From positions 310,001 to 374,000 of the forward strand of contig OU452210.1 in NCBI GenBank assembly GCA_911728435.2: 64,000 nt of DNA, given 5' to 3'. Position numbers and translations under genes: made by a program. Of the stretch, positions 20,560 through 31,191 are shown piece after piece. The stretch comes from Apoderus coryli (taxonomy: Eukaryota; Arthropoda; Insecta; Coleoptera; Attelabidae). Every line of letters starts with the position of its first letter. The first letter of the stretch is position 1. A model generated the notes under the pieces. It saw only the letters and a list, made by a program, of their open reading frames with translations. It was not told where the DNA came from and ran no database searches.

Positions 20560-23351
20560 TCAAGATCGTAAGATTGTATTAAATTTTCTTTTAAACGCAC
20601 ATTTTGAAAAAGTATTCCTTAAATCATTGGTCCAAGAATTCACGCATTTAGAGACGGTATAAGAATAAGACCTCTTGAATATTTCTGTTTTGTGAATAGG
20701 TATATTTAGTGAATTAGGAAAACGAATGTTGATATTATGGATGTCTGTTCGAAATTTTATTTTATTGTAAAGGTATGGAGGCGTTTTATTCATAAGAATA
20801 GAGAAATATCTCACCGATATGTGAAGATTTCGCCTTCCTTGCATATTTATCCAATTAGCTTGGGTCAATGTGTGGCTGATTCGATCAAACTTTCGTATTC
20901 CGAAGATGAGCCTCAGGCAAGAGTTCTGCAATTTCTGGATGCGGCCCTTGTCAGCTACTTTCAAGCATGGATCGTATATTGTATCACAAAAATTTAAATG
21001 GGATAGTACTAGAGTTTCACATAACAATATTTTAAGGTTTGAAGGTTGACAATGCCTATTTTGAAATAAAAGCCTCAAATTTAAGTAAGCTTTTTGTAAA
21101 GAGTTACTTACGTGCGCTGTGAAACGTAATTCATCATCCAGTATTAGACCAAGATTTCTCACTTTCTTCCGAAATTCTACAACAGAACCATCCACGTTCA
21201 GGACATTGGTGTAGGTGTTAAAAAATAGGGCTCTTTCGTTCTTCCGACCAAATAGCATTGCAACGGTTTTCTCGGTATTTAGTTTCAAGCAGTGATCCTC
21301 GGCATACCTTCTAAATGATTCAAGGTCGTTATTGATTAAATTAATAGCCACGGGAGCTTCTTCCAGAGTAAAAGATAGATATAGTTGGGCATCATCTGCA
21401 AAGTAATGCTGCTGGCAGTTTGAAATACTCGTTGGTGCATTGGAGGTATATATACAAAACAAAAGGGGTCCTAGGATTGACCCTTGAGGCACACCCTGAC
21501 GAAGCGCAAGAAAATTGGAAATTTCGCCGTTATATGAAACTGCCTGCTCCCTTCCACACAGATAATTTTTGAGTAGCGCGGATGCATTCGATGTCAGCCC
21601 AACATACTTTAGAATTGAAGAAAGAAGTTTGTGACTTAAAGTATCAAATGCCTTTGAAAAGTCCAGGAGAGTCAAAACGGTCAACTTCTTATCATCTATA
21701 GATCGGAGGATATCATCTGTGATGTTAGTGAGAGCTGAAACACAGTCATGACCAGGTCTAAATCCGGACTGCATCTGCGGTAGTATGGAGTTGTTACTAA
21801 TGTGAGCTCTAAGCTGTTTGTCAATAATTTTTTTCAGTATTTTAGAAAAAGTAGGAAGTATACTTATGGGTCTAATATCTTTAAACTCTTTAGCATTTTG
21901 GACTTTTGGAAGGGGTATCACTTTTGCCAATTTCCAACTTCTGGGAAAAACTGAATTCTGTAAGCAAAAATTAATTATATGGGTAATATACGGAAGGAGA
22001 TATGGAACACAAAGCCGAATTGTATCTATATTAATGCCATCGATACCAACCGCCTTGGTTTTAATACCATTTATAGTATCCAAAACTGTAATTTCAGAAA
22101 CTTGTGAGAACTCAAAATAAGGCGTGTTTAGTTGTCTAACATTATTTGTATAATAATCAAGTACCTCATTGTTCGGTTCAAGGTCGGGAATTGATGTCAA
22201 AAAATAATGATTGATGTCATTTACATTACAGAGCTCTTTAGGTAATGTTCGTGTTGATCTTCCGCTTATGTTAAGTACCCTGAGCGCTTTCCATGTTTGT
22301 TTTTGGTCTTTATTACGTAGTTGTTCTGTAAAATAGTTTTTCTTTTCTCTTTTGACTGCAACAGTAAACACATTTCTAAGTGTCTTATAATTTTGCCGAT
22401 TTGTTTCTGTTCTTGATTTTTTATATTTACTGAGAGCCTTGTCCCTATCCCCTTTCATAGCGCATAATGTATTGGTAAACCATGGCGCATAAGGCTTAGA
22501 TATTCTAATTTCACGATATGGAGCATGAATATCCAATAAACCATTTATCCCATCATTGAGTAGATTTACTTTATCGTTTATATTGTATAGTCATAAATAT
22601 TTTTCCAGGGAATTAATTTTAGTTGTTCATAGAATTTGTCATATCTGAAATTTTTGAAGTCCCTTACTCTTTTATAAGTTTGTGCAGGTTTTTGACCAGA
22701 AATTTTGATATTACATGATATTAATTCATGGTCGCTAATTTCAGAAATCGGCTCTACAATCACTCGGGTTATGATATCTTCAGAAGAAGATACTATGTAA
22801 TCTAGAAGCGTCCTACTACCACTAGTGATACGCGTAGGCTGATTTATCATCTGCGTTAATCCCAATCCGTCAAACATGTCATTAATCAGAATGTTCATTC
22901 GACAGTTAGGATTCAGCATGTCAATATTAAAATCCCCAAAGCAGACAATATAATCAGCTGTACCCACAATCGAACTTACCACACTCTCCAGCCCACTCAC
23001 AAAATCTACATAGTTAGAGTTCGGTTGGCGATAAACTACCCCTATTATAATAGATGTTTTTGTTAAATTGAGCTTCACCCATAACTGTTCATTACGTGTA
23101 AACGTTCTTATAATTGAAAAATTTATGTGTGATTTTAAGTACAACCCTACACCTCCGCCCCTAGAACCTCGATCGCTTCTCAGAAAATTATAGTTACTTA
23201 TAGAGACGACATTAGAAGGGATTTCCTCGTTCAACCAAGTCTCACTTAAACAAACAATATCATAGTCCCTCTCCAATACAATACTCTTGATATCATTAAA
23301 GTGTGGAATGACAGACCTGGCGTTTAGATGTGCACACTTTAAATTATTCAT
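20560..23351 (-). pseudogene. LINE B ORF2: endonuclease and reverse transcriptase, one frameshift
   Basis: Most likely starts at MNNLKCAHLNARSV (23351). The endonuclease shows SETWL, RGSRGGGVG, YRQPNSNY, CFGDFNIDML and an intact SDHE near its end. Coding is open to 22578 (ending IYDYTI) and resumes one frame over from about 22587 with NINDKVNLLND. A single missing A near 22587 explains the break. The second part carries the RT: LLDFSKAFD, GVPQGSILGPLLF, YFADD, LGLILDDELRF and LSHLNFCDTIYDPC, ending at 20560. There is no RNase H. Without the frameshift it would be a ~930-residue ORF2, the usual size. Confidence 0.88.
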
Positions 23352-23569
23352 TAAACAAAGATTAATAAGACAACGCAAAATATGAAATTTATACACAAAT
23401 TTAAACCAAATGACTGTAAACAAAAGATCACAACTTTACAATAGAATTCAAATAAATAAGTAATATACAAAAATAATGCATCTATTACGGTATTTACACC
23501 ACTAACAAAAAGATGGACAGAATAAATAAAGAATAAATTATTACGATAATTAAGCAAAATACGAACACA

Positions 23570-24463
23570 CTACTTAGAGTTTAAACGTTTTCTTTCAGAA
23601 GATCTAACTGTAATATTGGGTTTCTTCGAATTCGCGGGTTCTTCTGAAACTCCTTCCTCGGGTTTCCGTTTTCGATCAAATTCACGTATATTTTGGTTAG
23701 ATAGTTCACTGCAATTCTTAATATTTGTTTGGATACTTGGCTTAAGAGTCAGGTCAATATTTGACAGCGGAGCACCCCGATTTGTTGTTGCGTTTTCTAA
23801 TTTATTAGCCGCTGCTGATTTATCAATAGGGAACAAAGCTTGTAGTTGTTGGATTGTGTATTGATTATCACTGATCTTTAATTTGCTACCAATAATCTTT
23901 GCAAATTTATTCTGGGAACGTGCTAACTTTTGGTATTCTTGTAGAATGCTTCTTTTTTCTCTATCTTCGGCACACAAGTCGTTCACTATAGAAATCGATG
24001 TTCCTTTCAGTTTTGGAGCGTTTTTTAAGATGATTAATTTTTTTATATAGCTTAGGAACTCTACTTTCAAGTACTGTTGCCCCTGACGAGATTTCAACAA
24101 ATTTATGTTATTAATCTCCCCCAAATTTACTTCTGTTTCTAACAAATCTTGAAATTTCTGCAGAACTGCTTCAGCAACATTAACGGTGTCTGGAATTTGC
24201 AACCCAAATATAAGAATGTTATTTTTTCTCAACCGTCGCTCCTGTGATAAATATTTATCCTCTATTGTCGTGCAGCGTTGTTCCAGTTCCTTAACTCTGT
24301 CTGATTGTTCTTCAAGTAAGTTGAATAATTTTTGATTTTCAGCCTTGAACTCTCTTTTTATGCGTTCTTCACAGCTGGCTATGGCTTGCAAAAGTAATTG
24401 TGTTTCCACCGATAATTGTGTTTTATCAGTGTTTTCCAGTGATATAACATTTAAGGTAGACAT
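23570..24463 (-). CDS. LINE B ORF1: coiled-coil/RRM nucleic-acid-binding protein
   Basis: 297 residues, open throughout. The N-terminal third is a predicted coiled coil (CEERIKREFKAENQKLFNLL; VKELEQRCTTIEDKY). An RRM-like core beginning KNNILIFGLQIPDT follows, then a basic C-terminus (KKPNITVRSSERKRLNSK). This matches L1-type ORF1 chaperones. The stop lies ~220 bases before the ORF2 start, and the minus-strand spacing matches copy A. The start MSTLNVISLENTDK is the first Met of the frame. Confidence 0.8.
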   Translation of the reverse strand: MSTLNVISLENTDKTQLSVETQLLLQAIASCEERIKREFKAENQKLFNLLEEQSDRVKELEQRCTTIEDKYLSQERRLRKNNILIFGLQIPDTVNVAEAVLQKFQDLLETEVNLGEINNINLLKSRQGQQYLKVEFLSYIKKLIILKNAPKLKGTSISIVNDLCAEDREKRSILQEYQKLARSQNKFAKIIGSKLKISDNQYTIQQLQALFPIDKSAAANKLENATTNRGAPLSNIDLTLKPSIQTNIKNCSELSNQNIREFDRKRKPEEGVSEEPANSKKPNITVRSSERKRLNSK

Positions 24464-24540
24464 AGTTTAACAATGAATTCGTTATTTTAATAATAGCGTA
24501 TTGTATATTGTATATTGGTGCGGTTCGTCTATGTCCACAA

Positions 24541-26123
24541 AGATTGCAATTAAAAAAAATTATCACTATCAATTTCAATTTTACTTCGAATGGTATATTA
24601 TAACAATTTGTTAAACTAATTTGATTGACTTGAATTTAATGTTTCTCACCTTTATTTTTATGAACAACACTTAGGTTTTATTAGAATTATTACTACAAAC
24701 TTTTTTCTTTTTATTAGTGTGGGGAATTTGGGCGTGTCCTGTCTCCTAACTCATTCACTCTAACATTATTAAATAAATAATCCTACCTATACGCAATCCC
24801 AATGTCCTTTTGGTATATCGCTGGTTGCGACCAAACCGAAATGTTTCTTACTTACTTTAAATAAATTAATATGTTCGTATAGGAATATAATAATAATAGT
24901 AACTGTAACAAGTAAGTTTTCGATGAATCAAGTTGTTGAAAAACATGGTCAATTTTTTTAAATAATTTTAATTTTTTCTACTAATTAAACGAAATTTATT
25001 TAAACGTTAGAACAAGTTAGAAAACCAAACTAATTTCATAATTGCAAAATTAATGCTGCGTGCCTTGAAGCTAACGGCGGACATTTTCAACATTTAATAA
25101 ATTTCTTCGACTATTTTTACGGCTTGGAGAAATAAAAAAAAACATCTTTTTTATAAAGGATAAGCTAAAGAAAGGTCTTCAATTTTTTTAAATTTTGCAA
25201 TTATGAAGATAACTTTTAATTAGTAGAAAAAGTTAAATTTATTTCAACAAATTTTCAACAGGTGATTTTGCTCGAAAACTTTAGAGCTTATGACCAAGAG
25301 TACCATTTTCGTGTAGAAAATATTGGCGGTTATCTTAAAACCGTACTTTTTCCAGTGGCGTAGAAATTGAGGAGAAAAACACCCACTACTCCTTCAAAAT
25401 CTTCACCAATTATGAATTAATGAAAAACATTATTGCAAAAAACATAGCTTATTATGAGTAGAAAATGCTTAAAAAGCTGTTTTCTGTACGATAAACGGTT
25501 CCGGTTCTGAATTTTTTTTCAATTTCTCTCGAAAATGGTGCATTTTAGAGGGTTAGTTAATAGAGACTTTTTCATATTTTTCGACGAGCTCTCACATCCT
25601 GAAGTCCTGCGCATATATTATGAAACACCCTGTATAATCCTTTCTACCGCACTCCGTTACCAACCCAAGTGTTTTTTCGTTTGTAATGCTTTTGGCATAT
25701 TATCTATGTAGTATTATTCCTGAAAAAAAATATATAGACCCAAAAGAGTTGTGGGGCCACATTGGTCACATACCAGACACACTTTTCCTTTTGAAAACTA
25801 CGCTGTGCCGTCGGAACATAAAAAATAGCACAAGAAGTTGCAAAATTTGTTGTAAAAACAAAAAAAAAAGAAATCATCCATGGATTATTTGGTAAGTTTT
25901 ATACGTCCACAAAACAGGGGATGTTTTGTGTAATACGTCTCTTGTCAAATATAATTCGGTTAGGTTCCGTTAAGTTAGATATCGGTAGCAGTAGCGTACC
26001 TTTTATTTATTTAAGACCAATATTAAATAAGAACATTTTGAGTTTTATGCTCAAAATTGGTGAGTCAAAAACGTGTTGTAACCGTTATCGATTATTTTTC
26101 ACCGCTGCATGCCACTTATACTT
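24541..26123. other. Non-coding DNA with end of a CACCCTGTATA-type repeat
   Basis: About 24960-25634 reads as a long AT-rich repeat (CTCGAAAATGGTGCATTTTAG and similar) ending ACACCCTGTATAAT. That is the right terminus of the CAGGGTG/CACCCTG element group seen elsewhere in the window. Its left end was not found. Nothing coding is evident before or after it. Confidence 0.45.
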
Positions 26124-26646
26124 AACGTTGATTGAAATATTTAATAAGATACGCAACGCCGGACGAGAGGGGGTCGTCGCTTGCGGGGTAAGGAGAATGC
26201 GCCCCGCTATGCTCGCCTTACCCCTCTCCCAGAGAAAACCTACCCAGTAACAGGCGTCATCCCATATGTTGCGGCGACTATACGAATTAATACCTATGAA
26301 TATTTTCGTCGTATCTATTGAAACGCTGTCGAAAAACTAGATGTTGCCGATTCAACAGTAGTGGTAGTAATAACCGGAGGTAGTTTTGTCGTTGATTGAA
26401 ATATTTAATATTTCAATCAACGGTTTTGTTCGCTTATTCATTGTAAAAGTGTTTTAACGTAGGAGAGCATGAATTTAATCAAGTGGTTATGTCTTTGAAT
26501 TTTTCGTTTCTTATATGGAACTGTTTCCAGAAATTTATTGTCTCTAAATATATAATTTGCTTTAATAAATATATTACTTATCCTCGATAAATTATTTAAA
26601 TATAAATCATACATTACCTATGTTAAATTAAATATTCAATCAACGG
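26124..26646. repeat. MITE-like cluster with CGTTGATTGAAATATTTAA ends
   Basis: The 19-bp motif occurs rightward at 26126, as a head-to-head palindrome at 26390-26422, and in reverse at about 26627-26646. A further GC-rich hairpin (GGGGTAAGG... pairing with ...CCTTACCCC) lies at 26185-26224. The layout suggests one or two short TIR elements sharing a central palindrome. Confidence 0.5.
26390..26422. repeat. 33-bp near-perfect palindrome
   Basis: CGTTGATTGAAATATTT and its reverse complement meet at the centre. A close relative stands at 32948-32983. Confidence 0.85.
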
Positions 26647-27500
26647 TTAAATTCAACGTACAAGTTATAAAAAAAATTGTTTAGGATAGCAAATAAAAGA
26701 ATTTTAAATACATAAAACAAATAATATACTTATACATTTGCTTATATACAGGTTGTCCTTACAATATTATTTTTGATTTCTGTACTGTACGGCATGTTTG
26801 GAGCTAATTGATAGATCTCAATTTTCAGTTAATTGTTGACTGTGGAAATGGTACCATAGGAAATGCACAAGAATTTTATTTATATTGATTTCGACTCGCT
26901 AAGGATATACCTATTGAACCTCATGGGCGATCTGAAGAGAATAAAAAGAAATTAACCCGAACCTTAAAAAGTTGAAGGTTATATATAAATGTTTTTCTAT
27001 TTTCGGAAAAATGTCTAAAATACAAGGCAAAAATGGGTTTTAATGTAACAGATTTCGGCTATTCTAAAGGCAGGGAAAAGAAAATGACACATTTCTGCAG
27101 GGAAATTTTTGTGATTTTGTGTTCTTGAAGGCTACTAAAAGGCAAAAAGATAATAAATTTTTTATATAACTAATTGTTTGACATAACTTAGTTTTCTAAA
27201 TGACAATGGCAAAGATCGATTTATAATGGTCTGTAACAATGTGAAAAAACATGTATGCTATACAGGGAGTTCGTGGTTTTACCATCAGAACTTTAACAAA
27301 ATGTGGCATAACTAATTTTTGGGTGGTTTACCTCTAAAAACATAGGTTGAATAACTTATGGTTTTTGAAATATGGGACGTTATTTTAGTAACCTACAAAC
27401 TATGTAGTATCTATCCCCCATCTACCCAACCTATAAACTTGATATTATGTAACTGTCCATGGACATTCATATTAAATTAAAGTTATTAATTTCCACAAAT
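26647..27500. other. Non-coding AT-rich DNA
   Basis: No coding sequence recognised. Two degenerate TATACAGG-type motifs (near 26748 and 27262) may be decayed ends of the CAGGGTG group. Confidence 0.4.
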
Positions 27501-27522
27501 TTTATTTTTAATTTATGTACAT

Positions 27523-27555
27523 TACACGTGTTTCGCTACACAGTAGCTTCTTCTA
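27523..27555 (-). ncRNA. Degenerate hammerhead ribozyme motif
   Basis: Minus strand: TAGAAGA where CTGANGA is expected, then GCTAC-TGT-GTAGC (perfect stem II), GAAA, CACGTG (palindromic stem III) and TA. Two core bases are changed, so cleavage is unlikely. Confidence 0.6.
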
Positions 27556-27579
27556 AAATGGTAAAAGAATATCTGACAT

Positions 27580-27745
27580 AAGCTCATTTCTGGGTTTTTC
27601 CATATATATTTTTTTATACCTTAAACAATATTACTTTGTTTACCTGGAGTTTGTTTTCTATACTATTAGGTAAAAACAGGTAAGTAAAGTAATATAGTGT
27701 AAGGTATAAAAAAAAATATATGGAAACCCCAGAAATGAACTCAAG
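27580..27745. repeat. Foldback with ~65-bp arms
   Basis: ATAAGCTCATTTCTGGG, ATATATTTTTTTATACCTTA and AATATTACTTTG at 27580-27645 reappear as reverse complements at 27680-27745, around a ~35-bp loop. It lies between the Penelope nuclease end and its hammerhead. Confidence 0.8.
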
Positions 27746-27770
27746 TGGTAAATACCAACATAACAGTTTT

Positions 27771-28100
27771 TTACATTGAAATAAAATTTAAAGGTACAAG
27801 ACAGGCAAACAACTTCAAAAGAGGAGAATTATTTATATTGGTTTTGTCGTTTAGAAGATTTTCTGTATTTCTTAATTTGTTAATTTCTAGTGCTTCTAGT
27901 AAAGTCAATTTTTTGCTATTAAAACTATGGTTATCTGCTATGAAATGATTGGAATAAGTAGAATTTGTATTATTAGTGATATATGAATTTTTATGTTCTT
28001 TCAAATGTGTTTTGAAATTGTGTCCAGTTTGACCAATATAAACTTTTGGACAATCTTTACACTTGAGTTGGTAAACCCCTGTGGACTCCAGTGTCCGACT
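27771..28100 (-). pseudogene. Penelope-like GIY-YIG endonuclease C-terminal fragment
   Basis: Reading from 28100: GVYQLKC, then CPKVYIGQTGHNFKTHLKEHK, then STYSNHFIADNHSF, then LTLLEALEINKLRN, to a stop at 27771. This has the CxxC pair, the GIY-YIG signature (VYIG), the following Arg position (His here in GHNFKT), and the Glu of the LEALEIN helix. It is about the last 110 residues of a much larger protein; the RT is absent. Substitution of the usual Arg suggests decay. Confidence 0.85.
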
Positions 28101-28369
28101 AAAAAAAATGAAACTCGTAATTTAGAAAGTTTTTTTTTTATTTTTATTTTATTTATTTTATTTATTTATAAAAGACAGATACAGGTGTTATCCCAATTAC
28201 ACTGCTTTGTTTAATTTAACTTAACTTAACTTAAGCTCTACCTAACTTTAATTAGACTAAAAACTAACTTAAACATTAAACTTAAACAACATTAACTAAT
28301 TTATGTTTCAAGACTTTAAACTTAAGGTTACATTTACTACATTAATTCTATAATTTACTAGATTATTTT

Positions 28370-31191
28370 TTAAGTTTCGTTAAGGTGTTTTATTATCTGT
28401 AATTTAAAGTTCCTGTATCTAGTTCCGAAGATATCGCAAACTTGTTGGAGTTGGTTGTAATTTCTAACCATCATGTTGATAGGGGACTTAGATTGGTAAT
28501 TTGTTCTTGGTGTAATTAGTTGAAATGTTTGATGGTTTTTGAGACGTGTTTTCCTTAATGGAACAGCTAACTTGACATTGACTAGAGATCGACAGTCGTA
28601 TGCCAGATTATTTACAATTTTGTAAAGGTACAAAATACTTGACAATGTTCTTCTATTATTTAAGGAAATTTGTTCATAATATTTTAAATTTAATCTGTAG
28701 TTAGATATGTGTTCCCTGTTCATTAGGAAGTCAGCTAGTCGGAAAAATTTTTTTTGAACTCGCTCAATCATTATTGCATATTTAGTATACATTGGTGACC
28801 ATACAATGCAGCAATATTCTAGTTTCGAGCGTATATTTGCGGTATAGAGAATAGAGAGGGTTTTTTTGTTTTTAAAAGTTTTTGAATTTCGGATGATAAA
28901 TCCTAGGTTTCTGTAGCATTGATTGGTTATATGCATAATATGTTCTGAAAATGAAAGTTTAGAATCAAATATAACTCCTAGGTCTTTTACAGATGTTACA
29001 TTTTGGAGAGGCACTCTATTCAAATTATATTGGCAATCTATTTTTCGTCTTGAATATGTGTAGGACATGCTTTTACATTTATCCACATTAAAGAGAAGTA
29101 GGTTTTCTTTGGACCATCTATAGATATTATCCAAATCTGCCTGAAGGGCAACGGCATCAAGGTGGTTACGTATAATTCTAAATAGTTTAAGATCGTCAGC
29201 AAACAATGAACATTCACTAAATCTTATAACATGTGTTATATCGTCAATGAACATTAGAAATAGAATGGGTCCTAGTGCGCTTCCTTGTGGTACGCCCGAC
29301 TTTGCAACAAATGGTTCCGAATTACAACCCAGAATTGAAACGTATTGTGGTCTGTTTGTTAAAAATGATTTCAAAAATTTACTGAGTTTAACAGATACTG
29401 AGAAATTCTTTAGTTTTTGAATTAGAATATTGTGATTTACTTTATCAAACGCTTTAGGAAAGTCTGTGTAGATGCGTCCACTTGGTCACCTTTTGCCAGA
29501 ACGTCCGTTGTGAAGTTTACAAAGTCAGTTAAGTTGCCTGTTGTTGATCTATTTAAACGGAAACCATGTTGAGCATCACTTAGTCGATTTTTAAGGTGAT
29601 GATTTAGTTTTTTACATATTACCATTTCAAATATTGTGGCTATGTTAGATAGTATAGCTATTGGTCTATAATTAGTAACATCAGCTCTGTTGCCATTTTT
29701 ATATATTGGTGTTATTTTCGATATTTTGAGGGAATGAGGAAAAATTTGATTTTTTAGAGAAAGATTGAAGATTATTGAAAGTGGTTCTGATAGTATATCC
29801 TTGCAACCTTTCAAAACAAATCTAGGTATAAGATCATGACCAAGAGATTTTTTATTTTTTAATTGTGAAATAGCCAATATTACATCATTTTCTGTAATCG
29901 AATTTATATTAAAATATGATTCGTGGTTTGTCATATTCTGATGCTGCTCAGGTTGTTCTGAATCTACATAAACACTCTGAAAGTAGGTAGCGAAAGCTGT
30001 GGAGATCTCATGCATTCCAAAATATTGATTGTTTGCAGAAAACATTTGTATTGGTAAGTCTGTGCAGTTTTTTTTCTTTGATTTAATAAAATTCCAAAAT
30101 TTGGTAGGACATTCTTGTATTGACCGTTCGAAACTAGAAGTGTACTCAGAGTATGCTTTCTTAATAGCTTTTTTTATTTTGGATCTTAAAGATTTGAATG
30201 TTTCTAGACATTGAGATAGTTTAGTTTTTTTGTATAGTTTTAAATTTCTTTCCTTTGACCTAATATCATTTTTTATCTCCGGAGTAAACCAAGGGGGATA
30301 TTTCCTTTTTTTGTATTTTAATAAGGGAATACATTTGTTAAATGTGGCGTATATTTTCTCGTAAAATACCCCTAATGCCTTGTTTGCATCTGTATGTACG
30401 TTAAGAAATTCCCAATTCTCATGTTTTAGGTAGTTGTACAGTTCAAAATAATTGGCTTTCTTGAAATTATAGCAAGGTGTTCCATTTGGCTGACAGTAGG
30501 TAATATTTCTGTTTACTAAAAGTTCAATATTTAATGCTGGATGGTATTCATCTTCAGAAATAAAGGGGTCTAAGTGCTTGTTTACGATAACTTCAGAGCC
30601 AGAGATAACTAAGTCTAGAATTGAGTTTCTATTATTAGTAACGTTATTTAACTGATTTGCTTGAATCAAATTAAAAAAATTTGTAAATCTATTGTTTACA
30701 GCTATGTTCGAGGAATTTATGTTAAAATCTCCTACGATAATATAGTTACTCTTAGTGTTATTAAGTCTTAGTTCTAGAAAATCAAAAAACTCTTCATAAT
30801 GGATAATATTAGTTGCAGGGGGTACATAAATTACAAATATTTCTAGAGAGTCGGGGTGAAGATTAATTTTTACACTGACTACTTCAGTACAAGTATTTGG
30901 TGAGATAACATTGATATTAACTGCATGCAACTTTTTATTAACCGCACATAATACTCCACCTCCTCTGGATTTTCCTGTTGCTATTTGATTTCGGTCAGTT
31001 CGGAAAACTTCAAAGTTTTCGTTGAAGAGTTCACTATCGTATATGCCGTCGTGTAACCATGTTTCTGTTAGTGTTATTATGTCGTGGTTTGAGCCTGCTA
31101 CATTTGTGTACAAGGCTGAGGTTTTCGTTCTTAGGCCTCTAACGTTTTGATAATAAATGCTTATATGGTTCTTACCTATTTTGTTAGCCAT
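28370..31191 (-). pseudogene. LINE D ORF2: endonuclease and reverse transcriptase, one frameshift
   Basis: Starts MANKIGKNHISIYYQNVRGL at 31191. The endonuclease shows LTETWLHDG, SRGGGVL, VYVPPATN and VGDFNINSS. RT begins with TPIYKNGNRADVTNYRPI and QHGFRLNRSTTGNL. The frame runs out after VDASTQTFLKRLIK (29437), while another frame carries TDFPKAFDKVNHNIL and continues. One base appears to be lost near 29472. The rest (to 28370) has GVPQGSALGPILF, the catalytic FADD and a thumb with RSKLEYCCIVWSP. No RNase H. ORF2 starts inside the ORF1 stop region (ATGGCTAA), favouring termination-reinitiation. Confidence 0.88.

Larger units (their letters stand above)
20243..24540 (-). mobile_element. LINE copy B, Jockey/CR1-like (minus strand)
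   Basis: A two-ORF LINE in minus orientation. ORF1 lies at 24463-23570, ORF2 at 23351-20560 with one frameshift, then a 3' UTR and a trinucleotide tail (TAA run 20243-20267 on the plus strand). It is the same general group as copies A and C but clearly a different family by protein sequence. Its 5' boundary is not defined. Confidence 0.85.
27501..28100 (-). mobile_element. Second Penelope-like element, 3' remnant
   Basis: On the minus strand a GIY-YIG nuclease end (28100-27771) is followed ~220 bases later by a decayed hammerhead (27555-27523), with a foldback between them. This is the normal order of a Penelope 3' end. It is a different family from the one at 9.8-12 kb. LINE D lies directly upstream. 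Confidence 0.75.

Noticed and set aside
25686..26250. Small ORFs (69 and 109 residues)
   Set aside because: No domain, and the second crosses the GC-rich hairpin and a MITE end.
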